Shown here one piece after another: positions 39,541 through 51,500 of a stretch of 64,000 nt of DNA (position 1 is the stretch's first letter; each line of letters starts with the position of its first letter). Both the position numbers and the translations under genes were made by a program. The DNA is taken from positions 34,951,825-35,015,824 of the forward strand of contig OY986964.1 in assembly GCA_963920575.1 (NCBI GenBank), read 5' to 3'. Source of the stretch: Narthecium ossifragum. Taxonomy: Eukaryota; Streptophyta; Magnoliopsida; Dioscoreales; Nartheciaceae. The notes under the pieces were generated by a model that worked only from the letters and a program-made list of their open reading frames with translations, did not search any database and was not told the DNA's origin.

Positions 39541-41866
39541 GATTTGTGTACGAGCGTTGATTTATGTACATGTTCACGTGGTATGTGTATTACACATGTC
39601 GTGAATCGCTAGTGGAATACCGATTCTCTTTTCTAGTTCATCGGTAGTGGGCTACATATGGACTAGATCAATGAATTGGTAGCTCACTACCAATATAATT
39701 CAATCAGTAGTCCACTACCGATTCATTGATCTAGTCCATTGATGATAGAATCGGTAGTGGACTACCGATTCGTGGCACGTGTCTATGCACACAAAGCTTT
39801 GTTCTTTGTGTACATGGCCAGCTAGCATGGACATTGCACATGTCTAGCTGGCTAGTCTATTACCAACGTCACTTGTGTCTCTTCCTCCTCCATCGTCTCT
39901 CCAAATGCCAAAACGAGAAACCCTAGCGCCACCGCACTCTCCTCACCGTCTTCTCTTCCATGTTCGAGGCCTAGTCAACCTCTCCTTGCCGTCGTCAAGT
40001 GAATCTCGTTCTCCCTCTATGCTTCGACCTCTCCACCGTCATGCTTGAAGCTTGTCGCTCTCTCCTTGGCATCGTCGTTCAGATCTCCCTCCATGCTCGA
40101 AGCGTCATTGACACCCTACCAGATGGCTCCATCTTAAAGACATGGTGCATGTGCATGGTGGAGCACGTGGAGGACAGAGAGATCCTCCTCTTGCATCATG
40201 CCGCTATGATCTACCTCCATCATCCTTAGCATGTCGATCGGCATCCATACTAGCCTCTTTGTCCTCCAGGCCATCATCATGGTACATCCTAAAATCTCAC
40301 GAGTCCATCATCATGGTACATCCTAAAATCTCACGAGTCCAAATCCTCTTCGAGTCATTTTTTAAAGAGATGTTCATGCATGAGAGGTGTGAGACAGTAA
40401 GAGTGAGAGGAAGCTCCTAAGAACTCCATCTCGATGAAGCTGAAGCAGGTAAAGGCCCATGAGGCTAAGTCATCTGCTGCCTCGCCTCTCGTTCCGACCG
40501 GAGCAGCAAGGGTTTGTCATGAATTGGCTCTAAAGGAGGAATTTTCCTCTGCCTCCTTCCGTCACATTTTTTTTTGTTTTTCTTATGTGAGTTGAAGTAA
40601 ACTAAGCAAAATATTTTGGATGGTAATTGCTTCTTAGTTCATTTTAGCTCTCGCCATGGTAATTGCTTCGTTGTAGATGGCTTAAAGATTTCATCGTTTT
40701 CAAACTCGTTTAAAAATTCGTGTTGCAATGAATCATAATTCGTGAAATGTGTATTACGAATTTATCACATTCGTCATGCAAATCATTTATACTCTTGTAA
40801 GTCACGCTTCAAAACATGACACTTGAAAGGCTAACATTAAGTGACTCAGGTTTTCTAGATCAAGTCTGCATACTCGTGCTACAATGAATCTAAATTTGTG
40901 GAACGTGTATCAAGAATTTCTCAAATCCGTCATGTAGACCATCTATACTCGTGTAAATCACACTTTGGAAGTGGGCACTTCTAAATTAACACCAAGTGAC
41001 TTAATGTTTTTTGAATCAGATCTATCCATATTCGTGTATGTCACACTGTGGAACTAGGGTTGCAATATTTCACATTACATGCAATTAAGAGCGCTTGGCC
41101 TGCACACATTATTAGAAGTCCACGTAGTCAAATGTACAAGAGTATGCATCGCTAGCCGAGATCCACGATGAATAGCTTCAATCGACCATAAAGCTCACAT
41201 AAATCGCTGGTGCAAAATAAAGCAAGATCTTTACGGAAACAATAAAGAAAACAAATCAATGCCGCGAATCCTATAAGGGTGAATGGTAGCACGAGCCAGA
41301 GTGTAATCATCGGCACCGTTCAGCCCTGCAAGCTTGTCGCATGATGGCAGCACGCTTCCTTTCCACCAATGCAAAGGCCGCCATTGGTGGCAAGGTTGAG
41401 CAAGTGGCCGATGCCGATGCATTGTAGGGAAGTTGGAGCATGGCCAGTTAGGCGATGCCACGTAGGGTAGATGGAGGCCTGAGGATACGAGGAAAAGGGT
41501 AGCACCAACGAAGGAGGAGACGATGAGAGAGGTACCATCGATGGCGCCAAGGAGAGGGCGAGAGGGCGGCAACTACGGCTTCGTTCCGGAGATGATGGAG
41601 AAGTGATCGGGGTATCTATTCTTCCCGTTGTGACGAGCAAAGGCTGGCGGAAAGAAAAGGCGACGAGAGGAGAGAGTGGCGGTTAGGGTTTGTTTCAGAA
41701 GATGATGGAGGAATGACCGAGTACTATTCAAACTAAATAGATATATTAAGCCATTCATGAATAGATCCATTAACCCAGTATACATTAAAAAAACTATTAA
41801 ACACATAGCCATGTCGGCCATGTGTGATACACATGAGTACATGACGCTTGGTCATGTAAACAAATC
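39541..41866. mobile_element. TIR-type element with CGGTA/TACCG dyads near its left end
   Basis: The left end (GATTTGTGTACGAG, then GTGTATTACACATGTC) resembles the reverse complement of the right end (GATTTGTTTACATG, then GTGTATCACACATGGC). Five 16-nt dyads sit just inside the left end. The interior has GC-rich, coding-like stretches at both sides (39880-40520 plus; 41230-41700 minus) that I cannot assign. No transposase motif. Borders approximate. Confidence 0.45.
39607..39767. repeat. Five 16-nt dyads of the CGGTA-N6-TACCG type
   Basis: Dyads start at 39607, 39642, 39677, 39705 and 39752, all 16 nt. The last, CGGTAGTGGACTACCG, is perfect; the others have one or more changed arm bases. The N6 here is (G)TGG(A/G)C or its complement, while in the 17.9-kb array it is usually T.AAG-like. 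Confidence 0.82.
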
Positions 41867-43608
41867 TTTTTCTTATATAGTTTTGTCTGCAGGCCTGACG
41901 GCAGCCAACTAATTAAGAGCATGGAACTGATTCATGCGTCAGCTCATCAGCAGCACATGGTGCCTTACACCACTGTTTCTGTGCTGGGTACATCAATCCG
42001 GCTGTGGCAGTGTATGTGACGAGGGCTGATGGAGGGTTGGCATGCTATGCAAGGAGTGGATACAAAGATGTGGCCACTTTAAGATACAGAGAAGTTTCCT
42101 ACGCACCTACCCACTTTGAATAGTGTGAGGTGGTTCCTAAAAATTAAGACTAGTCGTTGGAGTGCTGTGGAAGGGGACCAAATGCAGCATGGTGGGAGTT
42201 ATATAACCAAGTCATGCTTAGAATTAGGCTGGCATTGCTTTCAAAGAAATAGTCTCTGGTAGAGCTCTCATGAGCACCATAAGAAGCAGGGAGAGAGAGA
42301 GAGAGTTTGAGCACCCCATAAACTTCCAGATGCTCCGCACGTGCAAAAAAGACTTGTGGAAGCACAACACCGTTGGGAGCATCTTGAAAAAAGTTGTTGT
42401 TCAGGGACTTTTAGGTATATATTCCAATAAAGTTTCAATCTTACGTACGTACTCATCTAAAATCAAAATGTATCGTGTTGACAATAACCATTCGAGTATC
42501 AATTGATGAAGGTGTCCACACCTCTAGGAGACTAGGACTAGGAGGGGTCCGGTCCGTCTATATATGATTGATGAAATGTAAATTTCTTCGCCGAGATCGA
42601 GTAATGGCACGTAATTTGTCGTATAAATTGATGAAAGTATGATGGACTCTGCGTAAATATTTTGCTTGTTTTGTGCTCAAGACTATTCTGGTTATCTCGG
42701 GACATATCCTCAAGGAAAAAAAAACAGTTACGGGGATACTGAAATAATTGACATTTTCTTAAGGGGTATAAACATAAAGATCCATCTATTTATATATATA
42801 TATATATCATTATTATATGAGACTATGATTATAATTGAAATTTTCGTTGTTCTACGTGACGGGAAAATATACTAGGTGGAGCTTATGTGATATGATAATC
42901 CTAGGTTGAGGGGGGTTTATTGGGAGAGAGTTATTGGGTGATTATTGGGATGAGTTTGGTGGTTACCCTATCATGTGACATGAGACACAACTAGTATATA
43001 TATAAAGAGTCTCTATTTAATTTTCTTTCATGATAAGAAGTACAACATTATTTTTGAATATGATGCTAAGTTAATGAACGTGGTTTAAGGGAATCCCAAA
43101 GAGTCGCGTAGTTTGGGCCACCACAAAATTATTATTATGAGACAAATTTGTCAAAATCTATCGGGTGGTAGAACTAAGACCTGTTTGGTGTAGGATGACT
43201 CAGGAACAAAAGAAGCCAATGTTAGTCACTTGAACACTACTTCGCTTGGCGAAAAAAATATATGTGATAGTGATGTTGTCTGCTGAAGAAAATGTTCTAT
43301 TTTATCCACCGATTAGCTCTATATATGGAATGGTCTCATAGTCAAGTTTGATGTGTGCAGTCATCGGTCTCATAATCAAGTTTGCTGTGTGCAGTCATCG
43401 GACAACATTTCAATGATAAAAAACCTCTTTTACGTACGTAAACAATCACTGATTATTCACAGATAGGGAGTATCCAGTTGTTGCTTGACATTGACATTAG
43501 TATAAAAGTTCGATCAGTAGGGAGTATATATTTCAAGCCTTGAATCTTCTTGGATCAGGATAGAACAGGTATATTGGTTATGTATTTTATTATTCTAATA
43601 GCCTTTGA
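41867..43608. other. Intergenic, no gene recognised
   Basis: AT-rich sequence with only short chance frames. A GA microsatellite lies near 42290-42303 and a TA run near 42793. The part around 42890-43000 (GGTGGAGCTTATGTGA, GGTGGTTACCCT) resembles 47830-47860 and 48745-48760, so it is probably one more copy of a dispersed repeat. Confidence 0.4.
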
Positions 43609-43613
43609 AAAGT

Positions 43614-44185
43614 TGATGCAGGACCAAGTCCAGACCTGATCGAGTCCGATCCGGAGCAGCTCTCGAGGCGATCCGGACACGTTCGGACCCCATCCGTCCG
43701 ATTCAGATCTTCGTACGACCCCGATCGTCGGATGGGCATAACTTTCGCTCACGACGTCCGATTGGGGCGTGCGACCAGTCAAAACGACCGGCTTGACGAG
43801 CCCGTCAAGAATCATCGGAGATCGAAGATCTCTTCATGACCTTGACCTCCGAATCGCCAGATTCCTTTTCCTTTGGCTTAAAATCTCGTTTTAGTTAAAA
43901 ACTTTCCTTTTTAGGCAGTTTGTTTGGGTCTTTCTATTTTTAACAAATTCCCTATTTCTAATAGGTTTCCTCCTCTTGGAATTCCGGATTTAATACTTGG
44001 ATTAGGTTAATTATGTTTGAGTCCATGTATGAGTTGGTATGGTCTCTCCTTAAACCTATAAAAGGAGGACTTAGTGTTTGTAAGGGGAGTTTTTTTATGA
44101 TAAATAAAAATTAGGGTTTTTGGTTTCTCCCCTTGAGAAATCTGGTTGTCTCTCCCATAAAGAGGTTCACGTTTACCCTGCGCCA
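43614..44185. mobile_element. Solo LTR, 572 bp, perfect 5-bp target duplication
   Basis: It begins TGATGCAGGACC and ends CCCTGCGCCA. Both flanks are AAAGT (43609-43613 and 44186-44190). A promoter-like TATAAAAGGAGG (from 44057) lies in the second half, as expected for an LTR. No internal retroelement sequence is present. The superfamily cannot be told from the LTR alone. Confidence 0.82.
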
Positions 44186-44277
44186 AAAGTCCTTCATATT
44201 AATCAGCACTTATAAAATTAAAGCACCGTAGCTGCCACTTGAACCACCCGGAGACAGAGAGATGAGTTTAAATATGA

Positions 44278-44530
44278 ATCGTGATTTATGTACATGAGTA
44301 TGTATACATTGCACATAGCATCGAATCGGTAGTGAGATACTGATTATCAATGGACTTTATTAAGCAATCAGTATCTGACTATCGATGGACTAGATTAGTC
44401 AATCGGCATCTCACTACCGATTGAATATACCAATGATCAAATCAGTGATAAAATACCGACCTCACCCGCATTGCCCTTCGATGCGCGCGCGGCCTCGGCG
44501 CCAACATCGACCGGTGGCGCACTAACGGCG
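44278..44530. mobile_element. Fragment of the dyad-carrying element family
   Basis: It starts with GTGATTTATGTACATGAG, similar to GTTGATTTATGTACATGTTC at 39557, followed by four 16-nt dyads at 44337, 44369, 44404 and 44443 (for example CGGCATCTCACTACCG). It then passes into short GC-rich sequence and stops. This is probably the left end of a relative of the 39.5-41.9 kb element. Confidence 0.5.
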
Positions 44531-45582
44531 TGTAAATGGGTTGATAGTAGTCACAAGCGTGTCACGTGATCAGTTTATCGTTAATCCATATAACGTCATT
44601 GGGGTGCTTGAATCAGTTACCTTAGGTATTATAACGTGATGGTATTGAATTACAAATCTCAAATCTTATAATACAAAATGTATTTTTGAAAAAATACATG
44701 AAACGGAATGCAAAAATCCTTAAAAAAAAGAAAAGAAGAAGAGTGAATCCGGTGTCGGATACATGCGGGATCCGACTCGTCTCCATCTCCGCTCCTTTCT
44801 AACGTGGGAAACGAGCTAAAGGGGGGCATGGGAATCGCAGGAATCCCGGCTCATTCCGTTTCCCGTAAAGAAAAAGAGACCGTTACGTGTTGGAACTATT
44901 ATAAGGACTGCGCGCACGGGCGTTTGACTGGGTCCGACGTGGCGTCAGTGGGCCCCCAGTGTAGGCTTTACCAAATAGGGGCGGCGGCCTGCCCGCTGCC
45001 CGATGAGGTCCTTCTCTACCGCGACTTAGCGAGTCTTTGACTACTCCCGGGCAGCCAACTCAAGCAAGGACCGGTGACGGCACCCCTCTCTCACTATAGT
45101 CCCTCTCTCTCTCTTAAAGAATGGAAAAAATCCAGCGGGTTTTCTTTTTCTCAGTCGAGATAAGAGAAAAAGGAGATCGTATTCCAAGAAAAAGGGGAAA
45201 AGGTTTTGGGGGTGGAATCCGATAAAGGCTTCTGGAATCATCCGTGTGGATCGCTTTTGGAACATCTAATCGTTTGGTGGGTCTCGAATCCGGGCTCGGA
45301 TTCCGATCCTGGGGGTGTTCTTGCCCGGGAGAATGGTCGTGGATTCCCGGTTTTTTTGCTTTTTTTCAGGTCGTTTGACCGATTAGGGTTTCTTGGAGGG
45401 GTTTGGGTCGATCTTGGGGAGGTTGTTGGAGTCGAGGGAAAGGGCGCGTGGAATGGTTGTGGATTCCGGGGTTTTCTGAGGGCTTCTGATCGATTAGGGC
45501 TTCTTGGAGCCGCGGTTCTCCAGGTTTGGATGGATCTGGGGCGGCTGGTGGAGTAAGGAGACGGGTTTTGGTGCTGTAGACC
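44531..45582 (+). promoter_or_regulatory. Promoter and 5' leader region of the SERK gene
   Basis: From about 44750 the sequence becomes GC-richer. CTCTCTCTCTC and GGTTTTCTTTTTCTCAG runs near 45100-45155 and a GT-rich leader to 45582 look like a typical plant 5' UTR. A possible TATA-like stretch (ACTATTATAAGG near 44897) is weak. No upstream gene is seen. Confidence 0.45.
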
Positions 45583-48500
45583 ATGGGGTTGTGGCTTTTG
45601 TGGTTGTTGCTGGTGCTCCAGCCCATCTCTAAGGTTTGCGCTAACGTGGAAGGTATTAATAGTGTTAGATGTTCAATTTTGCAAACAATTTCAACTAGTG
45701 TTAGATGTTCAATTTTGCAAACAATTTCGAATGGATTTGATGCTGTCTCGGTATATACGCATAGGCAGTAGCTCTTTGTGGATTTCATGTAGATGGCACT
45801 ATTGCTATTGTTGCAGATATAATCTTTGCTTTAATGGTTGCTTTAGTAATTTGTGGTGATTGTTTTAGGAAAAGGGCTGGGCAGCCCCTGTCTCGACTCT
45901 ATCTGCTGCTGTTCTCTGGGATTTTATTAGAAAGCTTACAATGGATATAATCAGATAGCTGTAGCGGAGGACATAAATTCTAATGTTTTTATGGTATAAG
46001 GGGTTGTTTATGGTGCATGTTTTTGTTGTCTGATTTGGGGTGTTGTTGTGAACTTCTAGAACTCTAGCATGCTAAAGGGAAAAAGTGGTCTACTGTGGAT
46101 CGGCTAACGCTTTTGCATTTAACGGTTTTAGTATGATCTTCCATAACAAGTGCATGGGATTTCTTTTGAAACCAATTCAGTTATTGGGTCGTATTTTTCA
46201 TTTTAGGTGTCTCTTGATAGTCCATTTGAGGCTTTGAATGCGTGGATGTTGGCGTGTGGGGCTTGACATGAATAATTTGGTCAGTCATAACCCAAAAGTA
46301 AACACCTGCTCATATAATCCTTTTATTGAGTTTAGACCAACTACTCCAGACTTTAAATGTCCACCTACTTGAATCGTCTTCTTCAGAATATGTGTAATTC
46401 TCCAACCGAGTGCCTTGCATTTAGGCATGGACACCTAAATCCTTTTGGGGGAGCATTGGGTTTGAATCTCAAAAAACATTGCTTAGAATCTTTTTGAATG
46501 TTAATATGTTTCTTTTGATCTTGTGATGAATTTGCCAATTTAAAGTTGTGTCACTCTTTTTTATTTACGTTTATGATTTTATCTTTGCTGACTTGTCAAG
46601 TCATATATGGAATTTCTTTAAAGCCTATATGCCGTACTCACTTTTAAGTTACTATAGATTGAGTTTTGATACCTTATAGCGTTTTATTCCTTTGTTAACA
46701 GGTGATGCTTTACATAGTTTGAAGAACAACTTAAATGATCCTAATAATGTGCTACAGAGTTGGGATCCTACTCTGGTGAATCCATGTACATGGTTCCATG
46801 TTACATGTAACCCTGACAATGTTGTTATTAGGGTGTAAGTGAATGCATACTGTATACGCATCATGTGAACTTAGATTGTCATTGCTTAACATCTGATTAA
46901 GTAAATATTTGCTATGTTTCTTTCTTTCAGTGATCTTGGAAATGCACAATTATCAGGTACATTGGTCCCCCAACTTGGTCAGCTGAAAAATTTGCAGTAC
47001 CTGTAAGTTTTGTATTCTAAAAGTTGATTTATGGTATTGTTATTTCCTTGATTGCAAATCTATCTTATAAGGGAAAGACGGGTTGTCTCTTTGTCTCTTT
47101 TATATTTAGGTGTTGACACTTGGCGAATGGAGTTAGTGGGGAGAGAGAAAGATGTAGAGAGAGGGGGTTGGTTATAACCGTGCCAGGTGGCAAGGGGCCC
47201 ACTATATATATATTGTGGAGGGAAAGGGAGTTAATGGGGAGTTAGCACTAACTGACCGTGCCAGATGGCATGGGCCCACCCTAAAAAGGGATATGTGGAA
47301 GAATTTTATTTGTAGCATTTTATTGTTTGGTATTTTATGAAGTGTAGTGGGTTTTAAGTGTTGGGATTTGGTTTGCCGTGCGGGTTTCATGTCAAGAGAA
47401 GAGGGGGAATGTGGGATGTGCTGTGAGATTAGATGTTAGCAATGGACAGGGAACAGGGTTTGGGGCTAATCAGTATTTTCCACATCATTTACAATTAAGA
47501 AAAGGGGTTTGGGACAGGGAACATTTTTTCGAATGTGGACCACGTTTTTCTATTCCTTTTGAAAGAACTCTGTTGCATCATTGATGATGATCTCTGGTGT
47601 AAATGGGTCATGAGTTTTTTAAGTCCTTTTGAAAGTAAATTTAGACATGAAAATGCCAATTTCAGCATAAAATAATAATAATTCAATGCGTTTAAATTTC
47701 TTGCCATTCATTTAGATATGCGATCTTAGTACTATCAAATTATGCCTTTAACTAAAAAACCATGCTAGGGGCATGGGAATCTGCTAGTCTTTTATATATA
47801 GCAAGATGGTTATAAGTTAACCCACTTGTTGTCCTACGTGGAGCTTATGTGGAGGGGGTATCCTATGTGTGGGGGAGGGGGGAAGTTAGTGGGGGAGAGA
47901 GAGGGTGATGCGGACACCATCTATTTTGAGTCGTAGTCCCATTTAGGGGTGAGCAGAACCGAACCGAACCCGAAAAACCGAACCGAACCGAATTAGTTCG
48001 GTCCATTCGGTTCGGTTCTTCGGTCCATTCGGTTCGGTTCTTGAAAAAAAACTTCGGTTCTCGGTTCGGTTCTTGAAAAAAAAAATTCGGTTCGGTTCGG
48101 GTCAGAACCGAATAACCCGACTACCCATTAACCCGTTAACCTAGACTACCCACTAACCTAAACTACCCACTAACCGAAATTTCGGTTCGGTTCGGAACCG
48201 AAATTTTCGGTTCGGTTCGGAACCGAAATTTTCGGTTCGGTTCGGTTCCATTCGGTTCCAAGCCGAATTTCGGTTCGGTTCGGTTCCAATTATTTTGGAA
48301 CCGAAAAATTCAATTCGGTTCGGTTCGGTTCCAATGGTAATTCGGTTCGGTTCTCTAAAATCTGGATCGAAAAAAATTCGGTTCTTCGGTTCTGGACCGA
48401 GAACCGAACCGAAGAACCGAATGCTCACCCCTAGTCCCATTTTATTAGAGTCTTTGTATTTGAGTTTGAGTTTTGTTGTTATTTGGGTTGAGTCCATTTG

Positions 48501-51500
48501 AGTTTGTATTGGTTGAGTCGGTTCCCTTACCCTATAAAAGGGGACCTAGTTATGTCTTGAGGCATTTTTTTATATTTGCTTCCCTCTAAGCTTCTCTCTC
48601 CTCGTTTCCCTGCCTTCTCCTCCTCCCCCTCCTTCCCCTCTTCCCTCTCCTCCCATCTTCCTAACCAGTTCAGCTGACAGCCTACATCAGGGGGGTTAGT
48701 GGGGAGTTACTATGGGAGGGGGAGAGAGAGGAGGGGTAGTGGGTGGTTACCCTGCTAGGTGTCAAGGGGGGCCACTAGTGGGATTATAGTCTACTGATTT
48801 TGTAGGTTAGCATGCTTCTGTATCCAATAAAAAAGAAACTTTGAGCAATACGTTGCATGCTGTTTTTCTTCTTCCATTTAAAACAAACACTGCGATTTAT
48901 GTGCTTTAGAAGTTGATTGTTTTCAAATAAGACGCTCTTTTAACTAGTTGGTTTTGCTACTAATTCTGATATTCACTAGTTGGGAAACTTCGTTACTGAT
49001 CTGGCCGTCCTTTACCTGTTTAATCATCACAATAGTATATATCATTTGCAACCAAGAGCTGCCAAGAGGATATGTTGGAAAAAAAAATCTACTGATGGCT
49101 CCCTATATTGTTGGTTTAATCAATTTGGTTGAACTGAACTGCCCCAGCTAATAATGTGTATTGGATATAATGACATGACCAGTTGCCGCCTTCATTTTTT
49201 TTTTTCTTGGCTGAAAGCGAGGTGACCTTGATTAATCATGTCAGCCTCTTGTTCTCCCAACTGCTGGGGAAATTGAGTCACAGAATCTGTCACCTTCCTT
49301 AAGCTCCATCACATCATCTTCTTGGATTTTAGTTTTCTACTTCATGGCTGACTCCATCAATGCCCGTCTTCGATATTCGTTATTGCCCCTTCAACACAAC
49401 TATACAGTAGGACCTTTCCTTGACATCGGCGCATGCTTAAATCATTTTAATCAGTTTTTTAATATGTTGGCGCCAATTAGTCACTGCTACTCTGCAAAGC
49501 ATTCCTTTCCTATATTGTCCTTCCTATTTTTTTGGGCATATCCGCCTAAAATCCCATCTCTGTAGCCCTCTTGTATATCTGAGCCTTTTCTATCACCCTC
49601 CATTTTAAACCTTTCTAATTATAATTCTGGTATTTTTTTTGTAAACGTCATTTTTAAGTCTTTAAGCCAATCATATGCAAAGCAGTTCTCCACTTTATCT
49701 TTCAAGCTTTGAATCGGGAAATAGGTTGCAAAGTTTACCTTGTATAGTAGACCCATAAATATACCAAAAATATTATACCTTTAAGCTTAAAGAAGAGGAA
49801 TATATATGCACGTCTTTGTGGAAGTTTTGGATTTCTTTCTAGCATTCTTGAATGTTTGTCTTCTACTTAGCATGTCATAAATGTGTTTTACTGCTAGAAT
49901 TTGCATTTTCCAAAGAGATCTATTTCTGAAATTTATCAGCAAAATCATAAAAATGCCTATAGGTTGGTTATTGCTCTAAATCGGGTTGTAATTGCTCAAT
50001 TAGTTTACTTTTCTTGGTTTTCTTGTGTGCATTCTTTCTGTTCAGTACTGATAAGTCATCTCTTATTAACAGGGAACTTTATAGTAACAACATTAGTGGA
50101 ACAATACCTCCTGAGCTTGGAAACCTGACCAACCTGGTGAGCTTGGATCTGTACTTGAACAGTTTCACAGGTCGAATCCCGGACTCCCTAGGGCAGCTCA
50201 CGCAACTTCGTTTCCTGTATGTATATAAGCCTCTCTAAGTTTATTGTACTGCAATTTATGGTTCACTTTTGCTTGTTACTGGTAATTTATCTTGTTTCTA
50301 GCAAAAATCAAATTTATAAGACCAAGTTTTTTAAGCCAAGCCCTTGTTAAAGGCATTGCAAATCCCCTGAATTCAAAACGTGGTTGCACTGAAGTTGCTT
50401 GAATATTCTAACAGTGTTGCCTGCAAGTATGGAATATTGCAGCTTATTTGTTCTTCCTGTGTCTCAACTTTTATGTCTTCATTGCTCTTAAACTCCAACA
50501 ATGCCTGCATCTGTCTCTTTGTTTAATCATTGTTCATCGACTCAGATGATCCCATTTGTCTTTCAAATATGGTGGCTTCCTTGTTCTTCGTGTTGTATCT
50601 CATGTTCTATGTGGCCGGTTATTCCTGTATCCAACATTTGCTATAATTGTTTTCATATGCTTTAATCAATGACAAACCAAATGAAAAGCATCCTATATTC
50701 TTATAAATAGCTGTGCTAAGTTGTGATAGTTTGGATTTAGTGGTTTGCATTGAAGTCCTTGAATATTTACCAACCACTGTAATCTCCGGCGTACATGTAA
50801 CCTGCAGTTTCTTGTTCTTTTTGTTGTAGCTCAACTTGGGATCCTGCCTTTTTCTCATCTAAAAATTGTCAATTGTGAAGGATTTTGAAGGAGGATTACT
50901 AGAAACGTAGTTGCAAATGCCTCAGATTTTTTTTATTATTTTTTTTATAGTTGATCGGACTTTCTTGTTTTACTTTAAATGTACAGAAACTTTTGGGATC
51001 ATTACTTACTTGATTGTTTGATACTCTTGTGGAAGGATAGCCGGCTTAACAACAATAGCTTGTCGGGCCAGATTCCACAATCTTTAACCCTCATTAATGC
51101 TCTCCAAGTTCTGTAAGTAGTGTCTCTTGTATCTCGGCTTTTAGTTCTACTTCCAATGTTTGAATTATCCCTTTATGGTGATATGACTGTTACTGTATCA
51201 CAACTATGCAGGGATCTGTCAAACAACGATCTATCCGGAGAGGTTCCAGCCAAAGGTTCTTTTTTACTCTTCACTCCCATCAGGTATCTTACAACAAATA
51301 TTTGAAACAGCTTTTTACTCCACCCAAATAATATCCTACAACAAGCATCTTAAACAACTTGGCTTGTGAAGCATTGCCTGGGACATACATGTTGACTGTG
51401 TAAATGATACTTGCAGCTTTGCTAACAACCCTAAATTATGTGGTCCTGGTACAACGAGACCTTGTCCTGGTGCTCCTCCATTTTCTCCACCACCTCCATT

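Noticed and set aside
47945..48432. TTCGG-rich tract as interstitial telomere repeat
   Set aside because: Plant telomere repeats are TTTAGGG. This tract has inverted ends and a 10-bp target duplication, so it is a transposable element.
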